Of a DNA stretch of 64,000 bases, positions 1 to 19,691 are shown in pieces. The notes beneath the pieces were generated by a model. It worked only from the letters and a program-made list of their open reading frames with translations. It was not told the DNA's origin and made no database searches. Location: NCBI GenBank assembly GCA_963691705.1, contig OY829538.1, positions 79,242,781 through 79,306,780 of the forward strand. The letters are read 5' to 3'. Positions within the stretch are counted from its first letter, which is position 1. Each line of letters starts with the position of its first letter. The DNA is from Viola odorata (Eukaryota; Streptophyta; Magnoliopsida; Malpighiales; Violaceae). The translations under genes were made by a program, and so were the position numbers.

Positions 1-3000
1 ATTTGTCTAAAGAGAGGATTTCTTTCCGTAGTTGGTGGACCTAAATTCTAATGTCCAAATCCTTGCGTCATGTGGGTAGCTCCTGTTAGAAACCACAAAA
101 GGAACAAATAGTTGTACACTAATAATATAGAAGGCGCGTGGCAGCACACGGAGAGGCCTAGTGGCGCGTGAGAACGACTTCTGGAACAAAAATTTCCAAA
201 TCAACTGTGCGTTGAGATAGATTTCTAGTGTTGTGGAGCGTGTGAAATTTTAACACTGGGAAGTGTATGAATGGAGGGTTGCAGTGGATGGGTTGAGCTT
301 AGATCTTATCTCGCAAAAGAGATGATGACTAGAAAAAAAAAAAAAATATATATATATATATATATATTAATTTTATGAGCTATTTTATATTTCCCCGTTG
401 TCTCTTCTCCCCATCTATAATTCTTTCTTTTATATAATTCTACAGCTCCTAATCCCGTTGACGTGGAACATGCGACCTCACAAAAATTCTCTTAATAATT
501 TAAAGTTCCACAACACTTAATTGTTTATTAGTAATTATTATTCTTTACGATAAATATTTAAAGTTTTGAAATTTCATTATTCACAACTATGAATAAAACT
601 CGTAATCTACTTCATAATTAAGGTTTATGCATCAAATACTTAATCATTTTAGTCAGACTAAAATTGATCACTTTTTTTTATACGCGATTATGAGATCTAA
701 TCGTGTCTATTTTGTGAAAAAATGGAAAAATTAGGGAAATAAGTAACAAAGATGGTAGAGATTGCATTTTAATCCTTTTTTTTAAATAAACCATAAAAAT
801 CTCATAATTATATTTTTTAAACTGATTAACATTACAAAATTTTAAAGTGTAGGAAGTCGAAGTGATTTTTTCGGTACTACGGTTAAGCAAAGCTCTCATG
901 ACAACAAAGACTAATTCCAACGACGTCACGAGAGAGCTAAGCTACAACCTACAAGACCATAAAGAATGTAATCAATCACATGAATACCTATATCAAAGAT
1001 ATAATTAGGATAATTAGAGAAAATCAGCGGAAGAGAAATTATTTAATATTAAAATAACTAAAGATTTTCTTAATATATATCGTGGATTCTAAAAAATATA
1101 AAGAATCGTGATGGTTCCCTCATGAACCGCCATGATTTCACGAGTGAAGGAAAATTAAATTAGATCTGCATTGGATCTCACTCGAATCGCCTCATCATCT
1201 ATCTTCTTGCGGAAAAGTTTGGTTTCGAACTTCGATTCTAACCGGACAAGTGTCGCCATGCTAATGGCTTTCAATGATCCACATCACTTAATAATAACAA
1301 AGGTTGAAATTCTTGTTTGCGGTGTGGTGAACGAAGTAGAAATTAAGAAGAGAATGAGCGACAGTGAAGAGTAGAAGAGATGGTGACATAATATCCACTT
1401 TAGGTGACCACTCTTTTCATTTTCAAGTTCGGGATTTACAGTCTATGCCATCATCGACGGACCGGACAGCAGACGAACGGGGAGTGTAATTTATTGCGTG
1501 TGTCGTTCCTACACCGTACCATCTGACAGCAACCAATAGGAGGATTGAATAGTAGCCCACGTCACGTCCCATCATAGCCTTTTGTGGACCCCGCCCTCTC
1601 TCTCTCCTAAGCCAATGGCCATGATTCGATTTCGTCCTTCTTCCCCTTCTCCTCTCTTTCCATTTATCAGTTGAGTGTACGATAATATCTGCGTTGCTGT
1701 CCGTTGATCACCAGATTTTGTGCATGTCTCTCTGCTTTTCTTTTTCTTTTTGATTTTTTTCCTACTATTTTTTCTTTTAAGAAAAAGATAATTACTCATG
1801 TTTTAGCACAAGTGGCCTTCAAATGCTAATTATCAAAAGTGTTGGAATAAAACTTTTTTGTTAACTTATGATCACCCTTTATTTTATTTTATTTTTATAA
1901 ACTAATCACTTTTTTTATTAAGGTTAATCGAATAATTACTTTATACACACTGAGTTAATCAACGAGAGTAAGGAATACTCTTTAACTAATTACTTTAAAA
2001 AGTTAGAGTCCAGATAACATAAGACTCGTTGGCTTTTTAGTAGTCAGGTTGTTGTTTCCTGAGCCCGGAGGTTTATCTTTCTTGCTTTCTTAGTTTGTTG
2101 GTTTCGTTTTCTGCTTGTGCTGCCTAGCTTGGACAGCTGACTTTTGTTTTGTTCGTCATGATCTTCATGATAGGTTTCTAAAATAATCTCTAGTTATTTT
2201 ACTAATGATAGATGTACTAGTAAGATTTCAGGTTCGAATCTCATCTTCACTTATAAAAAATATCATAAATTACCCATATATGTAAAAAAAATGGTAGAAT
2301 TAAATACTTGTACATCCTTATTGCAATCTCATGTCTCTTAAAAATAATAATATCAGAAAGATGAAGATTATAGTCGTTATATGGCCCCATCAAAGGGTGC
2401 AATCTTCCTCGAATTAAAAGTTCTCGGACCCATACCATATGGCTTCTGAGTTGTGAAATACATAGTCCATCTCATGCAATAGTTTCCTACGACCAAAACT
2501 TTTTTAGTCCAGCTTTAATATTTAAAAGTTTGAGAAAATGTGTAAGTTACGTTAAATGGGCATTCGTTGTTTTACTGATATCAAATGTATCACTAAAGAC
2601 TCGATACAGTTTTAATCTCATTTTCGCTTATAAGATTTTTCTCTTTAATCAAATCATAAAACTAAAATTAACACAAATAAAAACTGAAAAAATAAAAAAT
2701 AATAAAAAACTAAAAATAAAAGTGCGTGTAAAACGTAATGTCAAACAAGCACTAACCTTCCATGATGCGTCGTGGCACAGGCATGATGAATAAAAGCGAG
2801 TGTTAAGGTTACCTACCCTATGCTACTAGGGCTAGCCCTTCAAAAGTCCCTCAAAGGAAAGTTAACTGTTGGACTCGAGTTAGCTTGGAATAAGAACCTG
2901 CAAAGTACAGCCTCGCACATTTATTATATAATAATAACTATTTACATTGTATTTATTTGGGATTTCTGCAATTAATATACCCAACAAATATTTTTTAAAT

Positions 3001-4900
3001 TTTTTTGCCTTACTGGTAGCCGTATTTGACCTCCTAAATCCGTCGATCAGCTACTCTTAGATTATAGTATAAAATTGGAGTTAAAAAAGTATATCATTAC
3101 CACTTAACCTAGAAATTAGTCGATAGGATTATAAACGAGTCGCGTTGTTCGTGAGCAGTTAAAGACTTAATCGGAAAAAAATCGTTAAAATTTACTTTCA
3201 TGTAACTAATGGGTTAAATTTAAACCTTAGTGAAATACTTGATGACTCTATTTTATAGTTTTTAGAATTTACAATTTTTTGACCTTCCTATTTGTTAAAA
3301 TATTGTGAACAATTATGAAAATTGGACGAATAAAATGTAACGAACATGATAAAACCCACATTGTTGAAAAAAAGAAAGAAAAAAAATCAAAAACAAATTG
3401 CAAAAAAATAATTTAACCAATATTTTTCTATCATATTTGCGACATTCTTTGTTTTATTTATTTTTATTTTGCTATCTCCTAAACTATCAAAACAAACATG
3501 CATGGAGTTTTTAATAAAAGGTCATGTTAATTATTTTTTTAATATCCTATTATAGTATGTGTAATGGGACTAGTGTTTGGCCCATATCAAAGTACGTGAC
3601 AATCAATCTCTTCCAACTTGCAACCATACTCTTGTGTATGGTGCCATCGGAGTAATAATCAATTTTGGTTATTTTTTTTATTCCTTTGTACACTTTTTCA
3701 ACATTTTTCTTTAAGGTTTGGGGCGTCTCTAAGCCCACGTCAATATTAATAATAATAATAAAAAGATTGAGGGAAAGGTAAATTAAATTTAAATTCTTTG
3801 ATTTTTTAAGTAAATTTTTTCGGTATTTTCATTTTGTTAAATAGATGCACCTCTACGTCTATGTCTCTATGAAAAAATTTTAAGTACATCAGGAGGTATT
3901 TATCATTTGATATCGAGAAATAGCTGCAATATATCTAAGATTTTCTCATCTCTTTCCTTAACGAAAAGAAAAATATTTTGAGCTGTTGTATAAGTATGAA
4001 AATATTCTCAATATTTTTTTTTAGTAATTCCTTAGCTTATCGTAGTGTCATGTCTATTATCATCCCCTCACGAGTCGATTCACGTTCATGTTTGGATCAA
4101 CAATTCCACCGCAACGATCATTGTTGATTAATCATTTTCTTTCTTGTATAAATTAAATTCGACAATACAAAAATAAATCAATAAAATAAAAAAGAACTCA
4201 TATTTATGATTAACAAAAGAAAAGAAAGGGAGGAGCTCCCCGCAAGTTAAAAGTTAAAACCAACAACAATCTCGACTCTCATCCTATATCCAAAAACAAA
4301 GAAAATAAATGTGTAGAGAAGAAATGAGAGACAACTAGGTTAAAATCCATAGGCGTGTGTCATTCATTGAAGAAGATTGACAATATTATTAATTTATTTA
4401 GATATAGATTGTTTGTGATTTTTTTATAAACAGAGGTAAGATTTAAAACCGAGTTCGAATCTCTACTGATATTTTTATCATCAAATAGACAATAAATAAA
4501 CTACATATTCATTGAAGATTATTGGTGACTTATTAATATTAATAATTTTTCATTGTATTAATAAGTAGTAGTATATTTAGTTATTTTTATCAATATATGT
4601 ATATCATTTGTATCAATCGGGTCGGATCAACTGGCCAAATGGAATAAGGATCCATATGTATTTGGTTTTAAATGCATTTTGTACTAAAATTTTCGAAGAA
4701 CAAAGTTTTACTAAAAAATAAAATTCCAAGCAAATTTAAATAATAATAATAACAATAAACAATTTCTCAAAAAATAAAAAATAAAAAATAAAAATAAATA
4801 CAACTCTTTATCTCTCCTTCTTGCTAATAAAAATCTGACACAGGCACTCTCTTCCTTTCTCTCTCTCCAGAGTCTCTGCATTGTTCTGCCTTTTTCTCTT
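1..4900. other. AT-rich intergenic region, no gene recognised
   Basis: I see no open frame with codon patterns, splice signals or family motifs that would support a gene. The short open frames here are in AT-rich or simple-sequence DNA and mostly lack an ATG. Around 2229 and 4450 there are short stretches containing the motif GTTCGAATCTC, which resembles the Pol III B box of tRNA-derived repeats, but no matching A box or element ends could be placed. Confidence 0.6.
333..368. repeat. poly(A) plus (TA)n microsatellite
   Basis: A run of about 14 A residues passes directly into about 11 TA dinucleotides. This is simple sequence with no further structure. Confidence 0.9.
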
Positions 4901-4959
4901 TGGTATAAAAAAGACAGCAAAAAATAATGGCGCTAGTGTGTTCATTGATTGAGCCAAAA

Positions 4960-6053
4960 TACTGAAATAGAGAGAAAAGAGAGAGAGAAAAGAGAGGTAA
5001 AGCAATAGTAGTAGTAGCACAGCTGCAGCAGAGCAAGCAGCAGCATAGCAGAACCATCACCACCACCACCCCCACACAAATGACTATTACTTTCCATTAC
5101 TAGCAACAACACACCCATCCCTTAAATCTCCACACATACATATATACATATCATACTTTAATATCTATTTATAGTCACAACTATATGTTTTTTCTGTTGA
5201 GATCCTAGTCATAATAGTAAAGTAATTTATGTTTGAAGAAGAACAAGCACTTGGGCAAACATGCATGTCTAGTTTAGCCATTATGTTCTGTTATTGACTC
5301 GTTATTAATAGTTTTGAAGAAAAAAAGCTTTGTTCTTTTGAGTTCCTAGGCTTTATTAAGATCTGGGTTTTCACAAAATTGGAAGGGAAGCACTTGCAAG
5401 TGAGATCTGGTGGTGTTTTGCATGTTTTGGCATCTGGGTTTTTGATTAAGTTGGTGTTGAAGCTGTCAAGTTCCAATCTTTGTTGTATTTTGGTGGAGCA
5501 AAAGTGAGTTATTGGGCTGAAAGTTTGGTTCTTTCTGAAGGTTGGAATGTTGAGGGCCACTGGAAGCTGAAGATTTCCCAATGACTGGAAAGGAAACTAA
5601 GAAGGGTTTTGGTGGGGGAGGAAGAGATATTGTGAGCTGATGAGGCTGAAATCGATTGTTTTTTGTAGCAAAACCGGATTCGGTTGAAGGGTTTTATTTG
5701 TTAAAGGAAGGGAGTTTTTAAATTTTTTTTTTTTTTCCTGTCAATTTGGGGTTATCTAAGTTCTTGGGTGTCGTCTTTCCAATGAAGTTGCACATTGAAA
5801 AGCTTTTAACTTTTGTGTTATTGTTGATGCTTGAGAATTGAAAGTTGTCAATTGGGCTTGGTTTTTAGAGGAGAAGCGGGAGGGAAGGCATGATATTGCT
5901 TGGAGAGAAGGAAGTGAAGAGAAGGATTGTTAAGTGGTTGGGTTGGTGTAGCTTGGGGTTCAATTGGTGTAGTTAAAGAGTGTTTTTTTGGGATCTTTTA
6001 AGTTGTGGGTCTCAACTTGGGTGTTCATAAGGTGGTATTAATTCTCTGTAATA
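4960..6053 (+). promoter_or_regulatory. ARF6-like promoter end and 5' leader with upstream ORFs
   Basis: A GA-rich block near 4970-5000 and GCA/AGC-rich DNA near 5020-5060 resemble the start of a plant leader. Downstream sequence is T/G-rich and unlike the AT-rich DNA before 4900. Before the ARF start codon there are several short ATG-initiated frames: 5229-5297 (22 codons), 5547-5570 (7), 5581-5640 (19), 5640-5687 (15), 5782-5841 (19) and 5890-5976 (28). The 5581 and 5640 frames overlap as TGATG. Leader uORFs are known in ARF genes and lower main-ORF translation. Whether all lie in the mature mRNA depends on the unmapped transcription start and any leader intron. Confidence 0.5.
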
Positions 6054-11889
<5,836 letters not shown>

Positions 11890-14821
11890 ACAATTTAACT
11901 GGTTAAGACACGTGTTCTGTAATATTAGTATCTCTTCCAACCCCTTCATATAGAGGTGGAAAGGATTACCTAGTCTTTAGCTTTAAGTTTTATATATACT
12001 GTAATTAGATGATACCAATCTCATCTTATGTTTTTGAATACATACTATCCATAATTAGTAGGAGACCTTTATATTATGTGAAGTTAGCTAATTTTTTGTC
12101 GCTCTGCAGTCGATTCATGATCGGTCAAATTTTACTGTAAAATGAACATGTTTGTCCTGGTGCCATAATTTTGACCTTATGGCCCTTGACAAGACCTTAT
12201 GGGGTTGGATGATTAATGCATCTTGTAGGTTCCATTAGCATGTGCTGGGTCTTTTTTATTAGCTAGTTGTTGAAAACTACTCTTTCCTGGCTTGCATTAA
12301 TGGGAAAATGGCCTCCCATCTTGTTAGGTCGTTGGTTTAGGAAAGTAACCCTATCCCCACCTCTCATCTTGTTTTGTCCAATAATATCTGCCTTGCATAA
12401 AATCTTGAAGTTTCACTTGTCCTAGTTGCTTTTTGAGGTGACATGAGAGTACATAGGGTGCCTCACATGTTTTACCGTTAGATGTGCGGTTAAAGTTTTA
12501 ATTCATTTCAGGTCATCTCTGCCCTTACGGCAGGAGACTAATCTTGTTTGAGCATGGTTAGATTCTAAAGGGAACATAAGTTTCAAGCATGCGGAGGTCA
12601 TGGAAAGGTATTAGTGTCTACTGTCTAGAGAGTGTAGTGGCTGCTAAATGTTTTCAATTCAAAAGTTTGAAGAAAAAATGCAGTTGTATTGTTCCAAGGG
12701 GGTGAATGATTCCCAATTTTTGTAGGGTACCCTAGTGTGTGTGCGCCCTTAACCTTAACAAAGAGACAGTACAATGTCGGCAGATTAAACTGCGCGGCGG
12801 CACGTGCCTCTTCCTTCATTTTTTTCTCCCCATCTACACTCTGTTCTTATCAATTCCTACATCTTTTTCTATGTTTTTGTGAGGATGATATTGAGTGAGT
12901 GAAAGGGAAAGGAGAGGAGAAAAAGAGAGCTTAGTTTGAGAGCTCTCTTTTTCTTTCTTAGTGTGGGACTGGTTTGGTGACTGTTTAAAGTTGGAATTAA
13001 AGGTTTGTGTCTTGTTATGCATGTTGTGGGGTATGTGGTGTAGGGATGGGACTTTGTGGAGGGATGGAATGGTGACAAGGAAGGGCACTATCAATAATAA
13101 TAGTGCCAATAAAATGTAGGGTTGGCTGCCCAACAACCCTTTCGATTTGATCTTATATTTTGGTGGGGTGTCCTTTTTTCCCCCTTTTAACTTTGCATTT
13201 GTACCAAAAAGTTTTTATTTTTTGACCATATTTTTCCTGTCAAAGAGAACATGGATGGAAAATGAGTTGCTCAATATCGTTATACACGTGGAATATGCTC
13301 AACCATGTAAGTCTTGTAGATCAATACAAAACCCTAATTTGCTTCTTTTTTTCTTTCATTTGCTCGTTCACATAGTTGTTCGATCCCTTTGAGGCGGAGA
13401 GGACATTTAGAGAGATTGAAAAGTTCATTCGATAATTGATATCTACCTAAAAACTTAAAAGATTTTTCAAAAATACATTTTTTCTTAGGTTTAGAGGATT
13501 TGAAGTCATGAAATGATCTTACTTATGTTCTACTCCATCATTTTCTTAAATATTAATTAACATAATAGTATTCATGTAAAATGAAAGAGTACTTGATAAA
13601 TACAAGCGCTTTTCTTAGAAAACGCCAATAAACATCTAATGCTACGGTGCAATTAATCATCACTATTAATCGTGCTCGAGTAATAGATAATTTGTTCATT
13701 TTTAATTTAAATTGTGAATTTAGAGAATGGATCGAAGAGTTACCCATCGATATCGTAGTATTTTTAATTTGATGGTATATTTTACAAAGTATATAGAGCG
13801 AAAGCTCAAGAGTTCTAGAGTCCTTGTTTATATTTCTATTCATCTTTAAAAAAAAGGAAAGAAAAAAAGGGGATGCATAAAGGGGAAAAAATGGCAAAGA
13901 ACCCAACCAAATACATCGAGCAGAAAAGCCCAACTTTCTCCATGCCTTTGAACCACGGACCATTTAGGAATTAGGACTGAAGAATCAATGGCAATGGGCC
14001 TAAGAGTCCATATTGCATTCCTGACTAGTGGACTTCAATACTGACATAAGAGCCCAAAAACTCTGAAATGGGCTAATATTGGAGCCCACCTTTTATAAAA
14101 AAAAGAAAACAGACTTTTCTTGGCAGTAATGGAAGGTGGTTTATTTCCCAAAGGGTGATTCCTCCCCGTTCCTTTCTCTATTTAATTTTTCTTTGTGCTA
14201 AAATAAAAGTTCAAGTTCGAATCCTAGGTATGCAGAGAGTTGTATTAAAATTTATAAGAGAGAATTTTATCGCCTTTCAAGTTTCTGCTCGACTCAAATC
14301 TAAAATTATCGACATGTGGTGACCGGATTACCGGATAATCTTGACAAAAAATAGACAAAAAAATAATATGTTTTTAGCGAGATTATTTTTTAATTTTTCT
14401 AATAACTAAAAAAAAAATTAAAATAGTTTTAAAAAACAATGAAGAAAAGTTTATTTATTTAATTTTTTTTATCCCTTTTAAGAATGTTTTCGTTTAAATT
14501 CAGCAATTTTAAAAAATGGACTCTACCATCGTGTTACATTTTTTCTCCTATTTGCGTAATTTGTTGCAATTTTCCATCAATGTTTTTAATTTTTTAACTA
14601 TATATTAGGAATGTTTTTTTGCAGGTTTTAGGAAAGGCTGTATACTGTATGCTTTGAAACTATAGACACCAAAATGAATTGTTTTATAAACTTTAAGATA
14701 TGTTATGTAATTTGTCTTATCCATGAAATTTCTTAGCCACTTTTCCAAACACCACCCAATCCTAAAACCCTAGTGAACAGAGTAGTGGTGGTGAGTGGTG
14801 ACAAAGTGACTACTACTTGGC
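11890..14821. other. ARF6 3' region and intergenic DNA
   Basis: The first few hundred bases are probably ARF6 3' UTR. A purine-rich patch at 12900-12950 and a G/T-rich stretch at 12970-13060 stand out, but I see no frame starting with ATG, no splice pattern and no RNA fold I recognise. A GTTCGAATCC motif at about 14215 is an isolated B-box-like sequence. The last 100 bases should contain the glycyl-tRNA synthetase promoter and leader. Confidence 0.5.
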
Positions 14822-17800
14822 ATGCGCTTGCGTTTCTCCATCAACCCACTCGTCATCTCCTTATCAACTTCCTTCTCCACCCATTTCCTCCGCCGCCGCA
14901 CCACCTTCTGTCGTCTGTCATCCCTGCAATTCTCTCCGATGGACGAATCTTCCCTCCGATCATCCCTTTCCCAGAAGTTATCGGCAGTCGAATCGCAAGG
15001 ATCCGTCGTCCGCAGCCTCAAAGATGCCAAAGCTTCGAAATCGGAAATCGATGCCGCCGTCCAGGCTCTCAATTTGTTGAAACTCGAAAAATCTACCATC
15101 GAGAAACGTCTCCAAGTTGCCATTTCCGGTAGCAGCAGCGCCGCCTCTCTCAACAAGGAAGCATTCCGTCAAGCTGTCAATAACACGCTTGAACGCCGTT
15201 ATTTCTGTAAACCCTCCTACGATATTTACGGCGGCGTCGCTGGATTTTTTGATTATGGGCCTCCTGGCGTCTCCGTTAAGACTAATGTCCTCGCTTTTTG
15301 GCGCCAGGTGTGTGACATTTTTGTTTTTGGTGATTTTTTTCTTTAATTTCGAACGAATTGATTTTTTATTTATTTAGTTGTTTGCTAAAGTCTTTGCTTG
15401 GTTGGTTCTGTTTGTAGCATTTTGTTCTTGAGGAGAACATGTTGGAAGTGGACTGCCCCTGTGTGACGCCAGATGTTGTGCTGAGAGCTTCAGGACATGT
15501 TGATAAATTCACTGACCTTATGGTGAAGGATGAAAAAACCGGAAACTGTCATCGAGCTGATCATTTGGTTAAGGATTATTGTAACGAGAAGCTTCAAAAA
15601 GACCTTAGCATTACTCCAGAAAAAGCTGCAGAATTGAAACATGTGCTCGCGACATTGGATGATCTCTCGCAAGCGGACCTGGGTGCCAAGATCAGGGAAT
15701 ATGGTATTGTGGCTCCTGATACTAAGAATCCACTCTCAGACCCTTATCCATTTAACTTGATGTTCCAGACATCAATTGGTCCTTCTGGTTTGAGCCCTGG
15801 GTGAGTGTTTGATTGCATGTGTATGTATTTGTATTTCTAGCTCAGGTCATTTCTAATTTCATATGCTTTGAAATAATTCTTAACTTTATATTTGATTAGG
15901 TACATGCGCCCTGAAACAGCTCAAGGCATCTTTGTGAATTTTAAAGACTTGTATTACTACAATGGGAATAAGTTACCATTTGCGGCTGCTCAAATTGGTC
16001 AGGCTTTCAGAAACGAGGTTTGGTTCTTTTCCTTGAACAGTTGAACTGGGTTTTAAATGGAAACAGTAACATATGTTTCATTTCCTTTTCCTTTAGGAGT
16101 TCAAATCTTGCGATCACCTTAGGTAGAGATTTTGAAGGAAAGACTTCATTTTGTCCATCCACCTTAATATCCACAGTGGGAAAATTGCATCTTGAATGTG
16201 AAAGAAACTAATTTGTCCGGAGAGGAAAAAAAGTTTTTTTCTAATTTCTAAGGGCTGAATATTCATACAGAAATTCTTAAACAATAGGTGCAAGTTTCTT
16301 ATGATCAATGGATGAGTATGTGTTAATAACTAGTAACATTTATTGTTTAAATCCTACAAATTAGAGTTTTTTTCTTGAAAGAACAAATTGTGGTAATTGA
16401 AGGCCTAGATTGCTCATTAATTAGAATTAATAGCTATATTTTCTTTGGAGTTTTCATGACGTTCTCTGTCCATATAGATTGCTCCTCGTCAAGGCCTTTT
16501 GAGAGTTCGTGAATTCACATTGGCGGAGATTGAGCATTTTGTTGATCCTGAAGACAAATCACACCCCAAATTCCACGAAGTTGCAGACCTTGAATTCCTG
16601 ATGTTCCCTAGGGACGAACAAATGTCTGGCCAATCTGCAAAGACTATTCGGCTTGGTGAAGCAGTTTCGAAGGTTTGGTTGGATAATAATCTTTTTTATT
16701 GTCTACTGCATCTCCTCTTTTTGGTGCTTACTTGATCTGCTGTTGTTTAGGGTACTGTCAACAATGAAACTCTCGGTTATTTCATTGGGCGGGTCTATCT
16801 TTTCCTAACTCGGCTTGGCATAGACAAAGATAGATTACGGTTCCGGCAACATCTTCCAAATGAAATGGCTCATTACGCTGCAGATTGTTGGGATGCTGAG
16901 ATTGAAAGTTCTTATGGTTGGATTGAGTGTGTGGGTATTGCAGATAGATCTGCATATGATTTACGTGCTCATTCGGTAAGAACTTTCTTAATATGCAAAT
17001 AGAAACATACTTTTCCCTACACTTCATATTTTGAATGCTACAAGACAGAATACACTAACATACATTTTCTAACCCAAGTCACATTTTGATTGTAGGCTTT
17101 TGGTAGTTTGTCGCTTTATCTGTGTATGAATTCCTAGTGTTGTACTAATGACGGGATAACTTGTATCTTGAGTGAAATTGTATCTGCTATAGTTTGAGGA
17201 CCAGGAAAAAGTTATATTTTGAAGGATTATTTTTTTGGCTTTTTTTCATATGGAAAAAATGCATACTTACACGGTGTTTGCGTTGTGTACCAGGAGAAAA
17301 GTGGAACTGCTCTTGTTGCCCATGAAAAATTTTCTGAACCTAGGGAGGTGGAGGTAATCATATTCACTCTAGCTATTCAGTTTATCTGTTATACACTTAA
17401 CAAAGACATGATTGTTATTATTCTCTTAGCGCATCATTTGCAAGTTTGTTCCAATGATAAATATTGACAATCAATTCCTTTTTACCCCGAGAAGAAAAAT
17501 ATTTAATGCGCATACTACCATTTCAGAAATTGGTCATTACACCAGTGAAGAAGGAGCTGGGGCTTGCATTTAAGGGTAACCAGAAAATGGTGGCTGAAGC
17601 TTTGGAGGTAGCTTATATTTCTCAATACCTCCTCAGCAATGAAACTACTTGCCTCTGTTTTGATTTATGACTTCAAGTTTTCATGTTAGGCAATGAATGA
17701 AAAAGAAGCTTTCGACATGAAAGCTGCTTTAGAAACCAAAGGAGAGGTTGAATTTACTGTCTGTACACTTGGGAAAAATGTGTGCATAAAGAAAAACATG

Positions 17801-18689
17801 GTTACTATTTCAAAAGAGATAAAGAAGGAACACCAAAGGGTTTTCACACCATCAGTTATTGAGCCATCCTTTGGTATTGGACGAATAATATACTGCCTCT
17901 TTGAGCACTCTTTCTACACAAGACCGAGTAAAGCAGGGGATCAACAGTTGAATGTTTTCCGCTTGCCTCCCCTTGTGGCATATAAAAAGTGCACTGTTTT
18001 CCCTCTCGTCCAGAATCAGCAGTATGAGAATGTTGCCAAAACCATAGCGAAGTCATTGACTGCTGCTGGAATCTCACACCAGATGGATATTACAGGTAGG
18101 TGGCAAATATGAACCATTGCAGTAATTCTCTTTTTGCCATTATCAAAGTTTACAAGCATATATGCATGGCTTATGAAATTGTCTTTAATTGGTTTGAGAA
18201 AATTTTAGTGAATGCATTTTTCGTTCTGCTATGTGTATGTATAAGTACAGGTGCTGAAACACTAGAGACTAGAAAAGTGGTGTTTGGTCGAGGGATTTTA
18301 AGATAACCCAGCGTATCATTTTACATTGTGTGAGTCAGGGATTGTTAGGAATATCAGATTACCTTATATGGTGGTTGCATTGTGTATGATTCTTGGGAAT
18401 AGAAAAACCCCGTCTGGAAAGTAAGTCTTGTATTTCTGATTTGCTGATTTTTACAGGGACCTCAATTGGAAAACGATATGCAAGAACCGATGAACTTGGT
18501 GTGCCTTTCGCTATTACTGTCGATTCAACATCTTCTGTGACAATCCGGGAGAGAGATAGCAAGGATCAAGTCCGTGTCAATGTGGAAGAAGCAGCATCAG
18601 TTGTGAAGTCGCTAGCAGATGGACACACGACATGGGCAGATGTGTGGTCGAAGTACCCTCATCATGCTTCTGGATCCTCGGAAGATTAA
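14822..18689 (+). CDS. glycine--tRNA ligase, cytosolic/mitochondrial (GlyRS-1 type)
   Basis: This class II alpha2-type synthetase charges tRNA-Gly with glycine. Nine exons join in phase to 728 residues: 14822-15307, 15418-15800, 15900-16017, 16478-16672, 16751-16975, 17294-17353, 17527-17607, 17690-18095 and 18457-18689. The first 39 residues are rich in Arg and Ser, with no acidic residue, as in a mitochondrial presequence. A second in-frame ATG (MDESSLRSS) starts the likely cytosolic form of 689 residues. Next come a WHEP domain (about 45-95), the GFFDYGPPG region (near 140), motif 2 with GQAFRNE and [11 protein letters not shown], motif 3 with [18 protein letters not shown], and a C-terminal anticodon-binding domain ([27 protein letters not shown]). 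Length and domain order match plant GlyRS-1, which is reported to be dual-targeted. All key motifs are present. Confidence 0.95.
14939..14941 (+). promoter_or_regulatory. internal in-frame start codon of GlyRS (cytosolic form)
   Basis: This ATG (context CCGATGGACG) follows the 39-codon presequence exactly where the conserved cytosolic protein begins. The upstream ATG sits in CATGCGC, a weak context, so leaky scanning to this codon is plausible. The dual use is inferred by analogy with Arabidopsis GlyRS-1. Confidence 0.6.
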
Positions 18690-19354
18690 ATTTTGGGTGA
18701 TTAGCTCTATGGTGTTGGAGTCTTTGAGATGCTTTAGTTTTGAGCTTTAAAGTTGAAACAATCTTACACTACAATTGAAAATCTTCTACATCCTTGAACA
18801 ATTTGGCCATGTACTAGCTACTAACTTAAAATTTAACATGGGCTGAACCTTGTACCTTGTTTCTCAATTACATTTGGTTGTGCCTAGATTATGAACCTTA
18901 CCGGTACCTAATAACTGTCACTTAAGGAAAAGCACAAGAATTTACGATATGGTTAGTCATCGACTTTTAGGAAATTTTATAGCTAGTTATTATATTAAAT
19001 TTTTTAATACTCTGAGAACCGTAAAATGAGTATTTATTAGATATCAAATATTTTTCTATAAAATATATTGGTGTGAGTAATTTATCGTTTTCACCTTTAA
19101 GGCAAAGTATAAAAATATAAAATATAAAATATAATTGTCAATCTTTATGTAATTACTTAACTAGTTTAGTGTATAGCATTCATGAATTTTTAAAATGTTA
19201 TGTCTTAATTAATATGCAATGCAATTGAATTTTTCATTTTAAATAGTATTTGTAATCTTTTTTTAGTTGTTTTGTTGACTTTTATCAAATTTAAAATTAT
19301 TTAAAGTTTGTTCCTTTTATTTTTCCTAATTTAGAGAACTTTTAAGTTTATGAG
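18690..19354. other. GlyRS 3' region, AT-rich
   Basis: This holds the probable 3' UTR followed by AT-rich DNA. No gene or element ends were recognised. Confidence 0.5.
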
Positions 19355-19490
19355 ATTTTATTTTGAAGTTGTAATTAGTACATTTCAAGATGAAAAACTA
19401 TTTGTTAATATTTCAGATGAAAAAAAAAGTGTGATGGTAAAATTTCTTTATTGAAATGCTTATATCTGATGGAGATGCATCTAAGATGTG
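19355..19490 (+). repeat. direct repeat, copy 1 (partner near 22286)
   Basis: Shares long stretches such as TTTTGAAGTTGTAATTAGTA and GGAGATGCATCTAAGATGTG with 22286-22408, with small indels. The pair brackets about 2.8 kb that contains the hAT element and the ARF6 fragment. No TG...CA ends were found, so I do not call it an LTR. Confidence 0.75.
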
Positions 19491-19691
19491 ATAGTAAATT
19501 TTGTAGTCTTTTCAATAAAATTCTACTGGATTTGTATAAATCTTTTTTTTAATTGATTTTTTTCAGAAGTAGATATAGCAAAAGGAAATATAGCTATGGA
19601 TGATAGGAATGTTATGAGACATCTGCGGAATGATAATGACATAAGCTAATGAATGTTCTCATTTTTAATAATCAGGGTTTCTGCTGATTTC

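Noticed and set aside
4711..5075. Several overlapping minus-strand frames of Lys/Arg/Leu-rich composition
   Set aside because: They are products of the GA/CT-rich leader region of ARF6 and have no family features.
12834..13136. Minus-strand frame with a hydrophobic start, possible secreted peptide
   Set aside because: The apparent start is TTG, there is no ATG near it, and the composition follows local low-complexity sequence.
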